Positions 39,233 to 48,411 of a DNA stretch of 64,000 nucleotides are shown in pieces (position 1 is the first letter of the stretch; every line of letters begins with the position of its first letter). This stretch comes from Flectonema sp. DT1601 (lineage: Eukaryota; Euglenozoa; Diplonemea; Diplonemida; Diplonemidae): the NCBI GenBank assembly GCA_964019425.1, contig OZ025848.1, forward strand, positions 642,597-706,596, in the 5' to 3' direction. The notes under the pieces were generated by a model. That model was not told the DNA's origin and did not search any database. It worked only from the letters and a program-made list of their open reading frames with translations. A program made the translations under genes and the position numbers.

Positions 39233-40290
39233 ATGGGTGCCCAAAAACAAACAACTGGAACTCCAGCTAACAAGAAGGGTGCTAAGAGTAATGATATTAA
39301 CGTGCACATCGATTTGAACCCAGCTGATCTTCCCTCGGCTCCCAAATCATTGGGACTTTGGGTTCCGGTATGTAGTACCCGTTGATGTTTCCTTTGATGT
39401 TGGAGAAAAAAACCACACTCGAAAACAGCTGAAGAGTATCGGAGACGGACGATCATCAGCTGAAGCGTCTAACGTTAGTGTCGCTGCGCCTTCTAACTTC
39501 TTGTTCTAAACGGTGTCCCTGCATTGCATTGCTGTCTCTCTTTAATTACAGAAGAGAATTCCACGAGTCCAATCGCGTAATTTACACCAACGCTCGGTGG
39601 GTTGAATGGCGTGGTAAGTCTACTCAGTCTGCTCATACAAATTCTCATAGGGGAAAAAATAATTATTTCTAATTTTCTGCAGTTATTTGGAAAATGATGT
39701 AGACAGAGGGTGTGTGATATCTGTATGTAATAAAAACTTTATATTTCTTCAGCCGAAACCACATGGAAGCGATTCCTGGTGAGACGACCGACAGGCTGAC
39801 GACATACTTTTGCACTAAATTGGTAAGAAAGGACCAACGAGTTATAAATCCATTGGGGGATCCAGCGAGTGACTTGTGTAGATGTGTATTGGAATTTAGA
39901 GAATTGATTTCTTTTGCAATGAGTGGAGGTCTGAAGGCTGTGGACTGGGAAACATCTTGTGAATTATTTTCAAATAAATGGATGGCAGTTTCTCATTGGA
40001 TCTGCCCTGTTAGGCTTCTCGAAACAATCTCTGAGGACGGAGTTATTAGCTTTCTCGGGCAGTTGAAAGAACGAAGAAATGCACCACCTCAGAAATTCAT
40101 TTTAAAAAAGAGAAGAGCTAATGGAATGTTCTGCAAAGAGTGTGGAGTTTCATGCAACTCTGCAACGCAATTTAACATTCACCTAGCGGGAATGAAACAT
40201 AAACAAGTTGTTAATTCGTTGTCCGATCGCAGCGATGACTGCATAAGAGATATTCTCGTAGGAATAAAAGGATTCGGAGCTGCAAGGTGA
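39233..40290 (+). CDS. Probable multi-exon gene with a U1-type zinc finger (exons not fully resolved)
   Basis: Three open pieces are separated by splice-like sites. Piece 1 (from ATG 39233) reads MGAQKQTTGTPANKKGAK and ends at CCG|GTATGT (39368). Piece 2 follows TTAATTACAG (39549) and reads REFHESNRVIYTNARW before GTAAGT or GTGGGT. Piece 3 follows TTCTTCAG (about 39753) and runs to 40290, about 175 residues, ending in a C2H2 zinc finger (FCKECGVS...HLAGMKHKQV) of the U1/jaz type that binds RNA or double-stranded RNA in other proteins. Phases between pieces 1 and 2 do not match as I read them, so the pieces may belong to more than one transcript. The final codons CAAG|GTGAGA resemble a donor, so more exons may follow. 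Confidence 0.45.
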
Positions 40291-42784
40291 GATTGATTCA
40301 ACGTATTGGGATACGTCGAATTCTCTCTTTGACATATTCTTGCACGTAGTCGTGCTTGACTTAGAGGCGTACAGCCATTGCATCCGAAGTATGATGCACT
40401 CCGATCGGTAGTCACTTCCGTTAGGAGAACTCGCTAGATTCTTTGCATTAATTTTCCTTATTAGCAAACCGGGAATTAAACCAAACACACTTTTTTATAA
40501 TAATCACACTCAGAGTATTCCGAGTTGAGCACTTTTAATATCTTAAGCTTCTTCCTTATTCCTACACAAACAATAAAACTGTGTAATTTAAGAGTTTCTA
40601 TTTTAGAAAAGGTTATTAATAAGTTCTTTGGTCTTGTTTGTCAGTTAAGTATAACTTTTGTTTACACGTTTGGTTTTCGGAGTACGTTTCTTTGCCTCAT
40701 CAAAAGGATAGAAATGGAACACGTTTTTTTTAAGAGGTTGGAGCCAAGTCAATATTTATCTTTTAGGTATACTTTATCAAAATTCAACGTTGACCGAATT
40801 CATCCTACGACTTTCATTTTTTCCCTCCCGTTTATTTATTTTTCGTATTTCTTAAGTCCATAATCTTCATGGGTAAAACACCTAAAAGTCATAGAAAATG
40901 CGAATATTTCGGAAGTTTGAATATTTGGAAATACATTTTTGCGATGCGTGGCATCTAATGCCGGCGTGTTCCTTTTAAAAATATAGGAAATGTTTAAATG
41001 TCTTGTCTAACCCTTATACATTTCTCGTGTTTCTTTTCGTTCTATTTTTCTTTTTCTTGTTTTTCTTTTTTTTTTTTGAAATTTTGCTCTCGCAATGAGC
41101 GCAGAGACAAATTTCAGAATCCCGACACCAGCTACTTTCGCCCCTGATGTCAGGGAGCATTTTTGGAGTTGATGGTTGGCCTTTGTTGGCAATGCAACCA
41201 TAACTACTGCCTCCTTTACCTTACTTTTACCTTTTACATCTTCCCATACTTGTTCTTTCTATTTTCCCAGCCTGATATCACTTAGGGGTGTGTATGGCCG
41301 CTGCTGGCTCTCGACCGCTTGTCGGTTGCCTTAATTGGCATAGCCATGGCCTTCTTTGGTTGTTGACAAATGTTCGTCGAACCAAGGGCACCACTGCATT
41401 GTCAGCGGTACAATAGTGTACCGGACCTTGTGCCATATCAGGTGGCAATTTAATTTTTTGTTGTTTTATTTTACTTTTGTTCTTGCATCGCAAGTCTCTG
41501 AAACGAAATACTAAAGAATGAATGATACGTATTTTCTCTTTTAATTGTGGTCTATTTGCGGGGATGATTCGATCGCGTAAGTGGCACTTTCTTGGTTATT
41601 CGTTCTTGGTACGAAGTCTTAATCGACCAGGGCGTGTAATTTGTTTAAACCGAGGAGCGGTTTACCTACCGTGAATGTGCCATCAGTTCATTAGATCAAG
41701 TGACGAAGATCTGTTTGTTCTGTTTGCCTGGAGGTGGAAGTCTTAGTGCTGTCAGTCGATTGCATTATTCTATTAAAAGTGCTGCTTGATCCATATGTTA
41801 CGTTCGCTTTCTCTGTTGTCCGTGGACTAACCAATAAACGTGGTGTTGCTGGTGTCGCCTGTGAGAGAAAGGGTGTTGACGCGACAAGAAATGAAAAGTC
41901 TGGGTAGTGCATCAAACTTGGGTGTGGCTCAAGAATGCTACAGTGCTGCTTGTAATTGGTGTGCAAAAAGACAAACTGCACTGCTGTTGAAACAAAAGAT
42001 GTGTTGTCACTGGATCAATGGCATCTTTTATTTCGATATCGGTTACCGATTACAGCAAAGCGATAAAGAAGATGAAATGAATCCACCCACCCAACCAACC
42101 CTGAGTCGCACGCCGCAGTACAATAACTTATTGAGTAAGTCCTTCATTCCTCCCCCCGTCCTTGAGGGAATGGGCGTAGAAGATCTCTGTTGTCTACGTT
42201 CGTTCCCCAATCATTGGATAAGACATATTAAAATGCTGCAGCGACTATTGTCGCAGCCTCAGTGAATTATTTTGTTTTTGAAACTGACAGCGTGGTATGT
42301 TTCTTTTAGCAGATAACAATTTGTTCATAAATTCTTATCAAGCGTGCAGTTGTGGTGAGATGAAATGACCATTTGATCCCATTGCAACCCTCTTGTAATG
42401 CAAGATTTGTGTTCACTTCAGTAAGGTAAGTCTTTGTTTGATAGCTTCTGCTTTCACAGGTTGCAATCAGAAAATGTAATTTATAAAAGAAAAAGAATTG
42501 GGACCTCACTAAATATCTCACATGGTTTTTGTTTGTGCCTTAGTTTGAATTTTAATTTTATTTAGGAACCACACATCTACTCATGATAATAGTTCCGTTG
42601 CAGTCATGATCGTCATTCTTTTGTTTTAGTTTCGTGGTAGGTACCATTGAAATTCTTTGAGCAACTTGAAGTTACGAACTAGTGAGCTATCCTGTGGCCT
42701 TGTTTGCATATTTTTGAAAGCACCAGGAAGGATAGGAAACGCTCATTTTTTGAGCTTTACTCTTTCTGTTTTCTTCTAAAGACA
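40291..42784. other. Non-coding region with decayed sequence
   Basis: No intact gene. The region is a patchwork of AT-rich host DNA and GC-richer segments that look like old insertions, of which the clearest is the minus-strand fragment at 41072-41500. An open stretch at about 41840-42265 lacks an ATG near its start and shows no family motif. Confidence 0.45.
41072..41500 (-). mobile_element. Possible 3' end of a decayed minus-strand non-LTR element
   Basis: On the minus strand a GC-richer segment ends in a poly(A)-like run (the T run at about 41071-41082 on +), as non-LTR 3' ends do. It contains a perfect hairpin CGGTACA-ctat-TGTACCG and other stems but no RT motif. Assignment is by composition, tail and proximity to other elements. 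Confidence 0.25.
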
Positions 42785-43336
42785 GCACTGATGAATTCCC
42801 TCCGCTCCCTTCCTCTCAATCTGTAGCTACAGATGTTCCGATGGAGATTGACAGTTTGGCAGACAATACCACCTCCACCTTGCCACGTCGAAGAGAACTC
42901 TACAAACTTAACATCCAACAACTCTTCACAACAACAACTGACTGTGAAGGATGCTAAAATCCGGGACCTCCAGGATTACCAACAACAGATGCAGTCAGAG
43001 AAGATTACTGCCATGACGGATCAGATATCAGATCTACTTGAGAACCAGAAAGCTTCCTAGTTAGAGGTGTCGTCCCATAACGAGAGCCAAAAATGAAAGC
43101 CCCCCCTAAGAAGTCAAACAATAACACGATTTTGTCAAGGTCCAGGTCAAAATCATTGATGGGCCGCGAATCAGACATGGCAGCTCAGCTTCTGGGTTCC
43201 TTCTCCCCAGGTCTGGGACCCCAGGCAAATCCAGAGGAAGATCGTCTCGCCGTGATATCACAACCAAGAAATAGCAACTACAAACCCATCAACAACCAAG
43301 CAAAGAGTACCAGAAAAATAGGCGACCGAAACAGTT
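42785..43336 (+). pseudogene. Frameshifted gag-like ORF remnant
   Basis: GC-richer segment whose protein-like stretches switch frame: DEFPPLPSSQSVATDVPMEI, then a coiled-coil-like stretch with AKIRDLQDYQQQMQ, a stop, then SRSRSKSLMGRESDMAAQLL. The DEFPPLP-type motif and following coiled coil are common in ORF1 proteins of non-LTR elements. Probably an old ORF1 copy; I cannot say whether it belongs to family D. Confidence 0.35.
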
Positions 43337-43537
43337 GAAAATCGAAGAGTAATCTCAAACTCAAGGTGCACACCAGAGCAGGTCAGTGAATACAGATTAC
43401 ACTCCTGGAACCTCAAAGTTGGAATACTGTAAAGGGAAATATTCTTGTGGGAGTTTTTTTCATTTTTTCTAAATCTGCAGGTTTGCAATACATTTTTACC
43501 CTTTACAAAAGAGGCTTCTAAACAACGAAGAACACTG

Positions 43538-43543
43538 AAAAAA
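43538..43543 (-). terminator. Pol III terminator of tRNA-Asp
   Basis: Six T residues on the minus strand directly follow the tRNA 3' end, the normal RNA polymerase III stop. Confidence 0.85.
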
Positions 43544-43615
43544 TTCCCCGGCCGGGAATTGAACCCGGGTCTTCCGCGTGACAGGCGGAAATACTGACCT
43601 CTATACTACCGAGGA
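43544..43615 (-). tRNA. tRNA-Asp (GTC)
   Basis: A 72-base cloverleaf folds on the minus strand: acceptor TCCTCGG/CCGGGGA (one G-U pair), anticodon stem TCCGC/GCGGA around loop CTGTCAC with anticodon GTC, and T arm CCGGG-TTCAATT-CCCGG. There is no intron. The base after the acceptor stem (discriminator) reads A, whereas eukaryotic tRNA-Asp normally has G73. A T6 terminator follows. Retroelement A begins about 30 bases upstream of its 5' end. Confidence 0.92.
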
Positions 43616-43644
43616 GATATTTTTTTCTTTTTTTTTATTTATTT

Positions 43645-44220
43645 ATGGGCTGGAGCCAATCGAATAACCTCCTGATAGCAAACGATCCGAGATTTGCAAC
43701 GTTCATAAGGATGGATAGAGGTGACTTTATCATCGCACTGGACAAGAAACCAGAATCAAGGTTTGTACAGTGTGGAGATATTGTCATCCTCATTGAAAAG
43801 TTAGAAACAGAAGTGAAGGCGAAGGAAACAGCGAAACCCGTTGTAGTTAAGTACCGTGAGGCTAGAACATCGTACGCAGCCGCGGTCAAGAGGTCACTCC
43901 CGACAACGAAGAAACCAACGGCCGAAGTTCAGGTTGTAGAAAACAACGTGAACAGCCTGAGAGAGAAAACGAACGAGACAATCGAACGTCTTCAGAAAGA
44001 AGTGAAGGACATGCAAGTTCGACTTGATGAAGGCATGGCACAGATAACCGGGATTGTAGAAACCCTGGTGCAAACTACGAAAAAGAACGAAGCAGCCAAC
44101 AACAACATGGCGACAGCCATCACTTCGCTAATAGAAGCTGTCAAGAGGATTGAGAACAATCTTGGTATGAACAAGATTACTACAAGTGCGACCAACAGGA
44201 ACAACACTGGCCAATCATGA
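43645..44220 (+). CDS. Element A ORF1, N-terminally truncated
   Basis: 191 codons corresponding to about residues 400-523 of element C ORF1 plus extra length. IRMDRGDFIIALDKKPESRF aligns with IRMEKGDFLVALDKSPKSQF of C. The rest is a long coiled coil (about 95-175), expected to drive ORF1 multimerisation. The upstream two-thirds are missing. The stop overlaps the ORF2 start as ATGA. Confidence 0.75.
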   Translation: MGWSQSNNLLIANDPRFATFIRMDRGDFIIALDKKPESRFVQCGDIVILIEKLETEVKAKETAKPVVVKYREARTSYAAAVKRSLPTTKKPTAEVQVVENNVNSLREKTNETIERLQKEVKDMQVRLDEGMAQITGIVETLVQTTKKNEAANNNMATAITSLIEAVKRIENNLGMNKITTSATNRNNTGQS

Positions 44221-47200
44221 TTGTGATTTGGTCAAATAACATTCGCTCAGTTCTGAAACCAGAAAATTACTTTCGATTGAACTGGGCACTGAAAGAAGAA
44301 AAGCCTGAAGTAGTACTACTGCAGGAAACGTGGTTATCAAAAGAAAAACACTTCGCTATTGAAGGATATTCAATCCACAGGCGAGGTAGCACCATCAAGT
44401 CAGGTCATCGAGGACTCGTCACTCTGGTCAGAAATGATTTAAATAAGTTAATATTAAAACACCCCGACATCTCACATGACCAAACTGAGATATTAACAGT
44501 AGTACTTCAATCTAATCCGCCATTGACAATTCACAATGTTTACCACCCGCCTGAAATCAAGGCAACAACCTGGAAGTTTATATCAGAGCCCGGCACATTG
44601 ATTGCGGGTGACATTAATGGACACCATTCAACTTGGTCAAATGGTAATACGAACACCACTGGTAACAGCTTCTACGATTGGTCACTAGAAGCAACAATTA
44701 AAATTCTAAATAAACCTCAACAACACACAAGACCACAAAGCTCAGCTTCTCCGGATGTAATTGCATTAGATATTTCTTTGGATGCACAAATCGAACTCAT
44801 GAAGGGATGGGGCAGCGATCACCTGCCACTCAAACTGACAATCGAAGATATCAAAACAGATGAATATTCAAAAGAGAGTTCTGGGACATGGAAATGGAAG
44901 TGGCATTGTGCCGATTGGAATTATTATAAAATATTGTTGGAAAGGGCAGCGCCCAAATTAGAAAGAATTAAGAATGTGCAGAAACTTGCTAATAGGATCA
45001 ACAACGAGATTCTGAGAGCAGCGAGTAGGGCCATCCCAGGCTACAACAAAAAGTCAAGTAGTACCTTCGCTGTGAGGGATTCAGAATTGGAAGATTTAAT
45101 GGCAGAGACTGACCCTGATAAGACAGACTCAGAAGCAATTGAAAGAGGTATCAACATGATCAAACAGAAGATCATTGAGTGCGACATGACTGGAATGGAC
45201 TACCGATGGGCCTTTAGAAAAGTTAAACAACTGGAAGGTAGAATGATGGACCATTCAATTACTAAGATTGTCGACGGTGAGAAGGAATTAACCGACTCGC
45301 GGGAGATGGCAGATGTCTTCACCAAAACATACGCAGACCAATTCAAATTCGAAGATGGTGAACCAACCTTACAAGGAATACCTGATGACAACTCGGTGGA
45401 ATTTGGAATGCCTGAACTGGAACGACAAATTTCAAAAACAAAGGAGAAGAAGGCACCTGGACCTGACCACATCTGGAACTCGATGTTAAAACAACTTCCA
45501 AAAGCTTTCCTCGAGCAACTACTAAGACTATTCAACCTCTCATGGCAACGATCAGCAGTACCCAGGTGCTGGAAAAGTGGAATGGTAATACCCATACTGA
45601 AACCTGATAAAGACAAGAAACAAGTCTTATCGTACAGACCGATAGCACTAACCTCGACCGTCTCGAAACTCTTTGAAAGAATGGTCGTAGAACGGATGCA
45701 CCACCTGTTGAAAGACAGAATGAATCCGAGGCAAGCAGCCTACAAACGAGGACGGGATTCCATTGAAAATCTCTGTATAGTTACAGACAAACTCAAAAGT
45801 GCCAAGGCAATGGGAGAAGAAGCGATATTAATCACCTTCGACCTACAAAAAGCCTTCGATGCAGTTCAACCGGTAACTCTTCTAAATAAGATGTCCAAAA
45901 TAGGACTATCAACGAAATATCTACGGTGGGTTCAAAACTACTTGACTAGTAGGAAGATTTCAACAAGGGTGAATGGAGTGAAGGGAGCATTCCGGAACAT
46001 TCGAGTAGGAGTACCACAAGGAAGCGTGCTGGGACCCCAGTTATTCTCTATCTTCATAAACGATTTGATAGATAAACTAGAGATGTACGAACCGACTGTC
46101 TTTGCAGATGATGTTGGAATAGTAATAACCGCAGGCACTGTCAGCTGTTTAGAAAACAAGGTTAACAACGCAGTCAAAATATTTGAAAGGTGGGCACTTG
46201 ACTCACACATCAAAATCAATAAGAACCCTGGCAAGACGGAATACATTCACGTGAGGCCAAGTGGAACTCACGACAAGTCCCCAGTAGTGGTATACTCGGA
46301 GGAACACACATTTAAATATGTGGTGGCCACGGCAGAACAAATGAGTAACCTTGTGAAGGATGATAACTCAACAACTGTAGCTTCAAAAGAAGAATTCGCC
46401 ATCACTCACCTGTACGTCGTTCCAAAACATAAGATCAAAGTCAAGCTACCGAACAAACCGGCGGTACTGAAAACAATGAAGATGAGTGCCCGCTTCCCAC
46501 AACTGAAGAAAGTCCACAACAAGGCAGAAATAGATAAGATGCTGGAAAGAGTGGGGCCCGGACTACACGGATTTGCCTATGCGGTTGGACGAAAAGTTCA
46601 CAAGACGAATACCGTGCGGTACCTGGGTGTACATTATGACGAGAAGTTAACCTTTAAGTCGCAAATTCAAAAGATGATGACAGCTGCTTCCAAGGGTCTA
46701 GGCTTGTTGGTTAGACTCACTAGGATAGGCTGCAGAAAGAGGACACTCATTAGTATACTGGTGACGGTGGTGTTAGCAAGGGTGCTTTATGGTGTTGAAA
46801 GCTTTGCTTGGATGTTACCAAAAGAGTGCTTCGAACAACTGGAATTACTGGTAAACAGGGCAGTGAGGCTGGTAACTGGATGTCTGCGGAGCACCAAACT
46901 ACAGAGACTTTACAAAGAAGCCGATACGCCAAGACTAAAGGAACACATCCAGTATAAGATGTGTAGAACTTACGAACGTTTCAAATTGAGTCCGTTCTTA
47001 CCGACTCGCAAGCTGACGAGAACAGGGAGTTCAGAATTATACCAAAAATCAAAATGGGGATGGAATGTCTGGATAGACTATGTCTCTGGTGTCCCTGGCC
47101 TTGACAATTACCGGAGCATTACCAACCTGGAAGTGAACCCAGAACACTACACTCTCCCTCCATGGAAAAGTACTAGTGCGATGAGATTCACATATTCAAG

Positions 47201-48134
47201 TAACAAGGAAGAGGCTGAACAGCGAGAAGCTGAACTACCAACTCACGAGATGAAAGTCTACACTGACGGGTCGATAAGACACAAATCCGAGACTTACATG
47301 ACAGACTCGGCTGCCGCTGTGGTCATAGTAAAAGAAAGCAAGATGCGTCTACTTGGATATAAAATACCAGTAGCGGGTTCCTCTTATAGGACCGAGCAGA
47401 TTGCAGTGAAACTGGCGTTGGAAAATTTAGTTCAGGTGGCGGAGGATGAACATGAATCTCTAACAACAACGACGCACCTGTTGACTGATTCGATGTCAGT
47501 CATGCAGGCATTGGAACAAGGGCCATATATACAAAGGTCCCCAATGAACAAAAAGATCTGGAAGTTGGCAATGAAACTGGAGAAGAAGGGAATCCAAGTC
47601 AACATGCAGTATGTACCGGCACACAGAAACGTGCGGTACAACGAAGTAGCGGACCAACTGGCGAAATTCGCTGCAGGCCTGAAGGAAGATCCACCTCACG
47701 AAGATGTTATTATTAAACAACTGCCCACTCAACTTGACATGGGAACATTGATGACGTTTCACAAGCGGAGAAAACGGGAGAACTGGATCGGACCGGGAGA
47801 GGTAAGACACCCTCCGTACATCGAAGCTCTAACACGACCAGAGGAAGTACTGATGTCACGCTTTAGAGTGGGACATTGCAGATCTCTGATAATCAAAGGA
47901 CTGAACGAGCTGTGCTTTTTCTGTAAACTTGGAAAGGCGACAGCACATCATGTATTATTTATATGCGAACATTGGTGTATAGAAACCTTGAGGGAAAAAT
48001 ACATCAGTCACATGATGAATGACAAGGGAGAGGAAGCATGCCAACTGGAGGACTGCTACTTACCTGCGAATCAACAGCAGATGACTGGTTTTGTCACAAC
48101 CTTAGACAGACTGGCACAACTATTAGGACGGTAG
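44217..48134 (+). CDS. Element A ORF2: endonuclease-RT-RNase H polyprotein
   Basis: 1,305 residues, uninterrupted. APE-type endonuclease at 1-215 with WSNNIRS, LLQETWL (Glu37), AGDINGHH and SDHLP. Reverse transcriptase at about 420-720 with FDLQKAFDAVQP (motif A), GVPQGSVLGPQLF (motif B) and FADD near 628. RNase H at about 1015-1150 with YTDGS, YRTEQ, LLTDSMS and YNEVADQLAK, so the D-E-D-D residues are present. A C-terminal zinc knuckle (CFFC...HHVLFICEHW) near 1225-1250. All catalytic residues are kept. About 90 extra residues lie between the RT palm and the YLGV segment. The RNA template would need to be supplied by a full-length relative. Confidence 0.92.
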   Translation: MIVIWSNNIRSVLKPENYFRLNWALKEEKPEVVLLQETWLSKEKHFAIEGYSIHRRGSTIKSGHRGLVTLVRNDLNKLILKHPDISHDQTEILTVVLQSNPPLTIHNVYHPPEIKATTWKFISEPGTLIAGDINGHHSTWSNGNTNTTGNSFYDWSLEATIKILNKPQQHTRPQSSASPDVIALDISLDAQIELMKGWGSDHLPLKLTIEDIKTDEYSKESSGTWKWKWHCADWNYYKILLERAAPKLERIKNVQKLANRINNEILRAASRAIPGYNKKSSSTFAVRDSELEDLMAETDPDKTDSEAIERGINMIKQKIIECDMTGMDYRWAFRKVKQLEGRMMDHSITKIVDGEKELTDSREMADVFTKTYADQFKFEDGEPTLQGIPDDNSVEFGMPELERQISKTKEKKAPGPDHIWNSMLKQLPKAFLEQLLRLFNLSWQRSAVPRCWKSGMVIPILKPDKDKKQVLSYRPIALTSTVSKLFERMVVERMHHLLKDRMNPRQAAYKRGRDSIENLCIVTDKLKSAKAMGEEAILITFDLQKAFDAVQPVTLLNKMSKIGLSTKYLRWVQNYLTSRKISTRVNGVKGAFRNIRVGVPQGSVLGPQLFSIFINDLIDKLEMYEPTVFADDVGIVITAGTVSCLENKVNNAVKIFERWALDSHIKINKNPGKTEYIHVRPSGTHDKSPVVVYSEEHTFKYVVATAEQMSNLVKDDNSTTVASKEEFAITHLYVVPKHKIKVKLPNKPAVLKTMKMSARFPQLKKVHNKAEIDKMLERVGPGLHGFAYAVGRKVHKTNTVRYLGVHYDEKLTFKSQIQKMMTAASKGLGLLVRLTRIGCRKRTLISILVTVVLARVLYGVESFAWMLPKECFEQLELLVNRAVRLVTGCLRSTKLQRLYKEADTPRLKEHIQYKMCRTYERFKLSPFLPTRKLTRTGSSELYQKSKWGWNVWIDYVSGVPGLDNYRSITNLEVNPEHYTLPPWKSTSAMRFTYSSNKEEAEQREAELPTHEMKVYTDGSIRHKSETYMTDSAAAVVIVKESKMRLLGYKIPVAGSSYRTEQIAVKLALENLVQVAEDEHESLTTTTHLLTDSMSVMQALEQGPYIQRSPMNKKIWKLAMKLEKKGIQVNMQYVPAHRNVRYNEVADQLAKFAAGLKEDPPHEDVIIKQLPTQLDMGTLMTFHKRRKRENWIGPGEVRHPPYIEALTRPEEVLMSRFRVGHCRSLIIKGLNELCFFCKLGKATAHHVLFICEHWCIETLREKYISHMMNDKGEEACQLEDCYLPANQQQMTGFVTTLDRLAQLLGR

Positions 48135-48335
48135 TATTATTAAAACATCGACATTTCGAATATCAACATTGAAGGCATCATTGCAACACATCTGAAGTCG
48201 TCCAAGTGGACAATTAATTATGTAGTATTAGTTTTAAGTTATCAAAACAAAGAAAGGAGATACGAAGCCTACGGGATTCCCACCCCCAACCCCCAAAACA
48301 AAGAAAGTAAGAAAGAAAGAAAGAAAAAGAACAGC

Positions 48336-48359
48336 CGCGCCTAACAGCGCAAACAGCAT
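48336..48359 (+). promoter_or_regulatory. Conserved 3' UTR hairpin block (element A)
   Basis: A 24-base block starting CCGCGCCTAACAGCGC, with stem GCGC/GCGC around CTAACA, is identical in elements B and C while flanking 3' UTR differs. It lies about 30 bases before the poly(A). It is a plausible RT recognition site. Confidence 0.5.
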
Positions 48360-48411
48360 CACAGACTCACGGGTCGCGGTGCACTCAAAAAAAAAAAAAA
48401 AAAAAAACGTT

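Larger units (their letters stand above)
43640..48407 (+). mobile_element. Non-LTR retrotransposon A (5'-truncated, ORF2 intact)
   Basis: Consists of the C-terminal third of ORF1, a complete ORF2, a 3' UTR of about 250 bases and a 21-A tail (48387-48407). Its 5' edge lies in a T-rich stretch about 30 bases from the tRNA-Asp gene. It is related to element C in all parts but clearly diverged (different subfamily). The RNase H domain and APE endonuclease place it in the I-like superclade. Confidence 0.85.

Noticed and set aside
41840-42265. 141-codon open frame on +
   Set aside because: No ATG near its beginning, no recognised motif, and odd composition; probably chance or a fossil.
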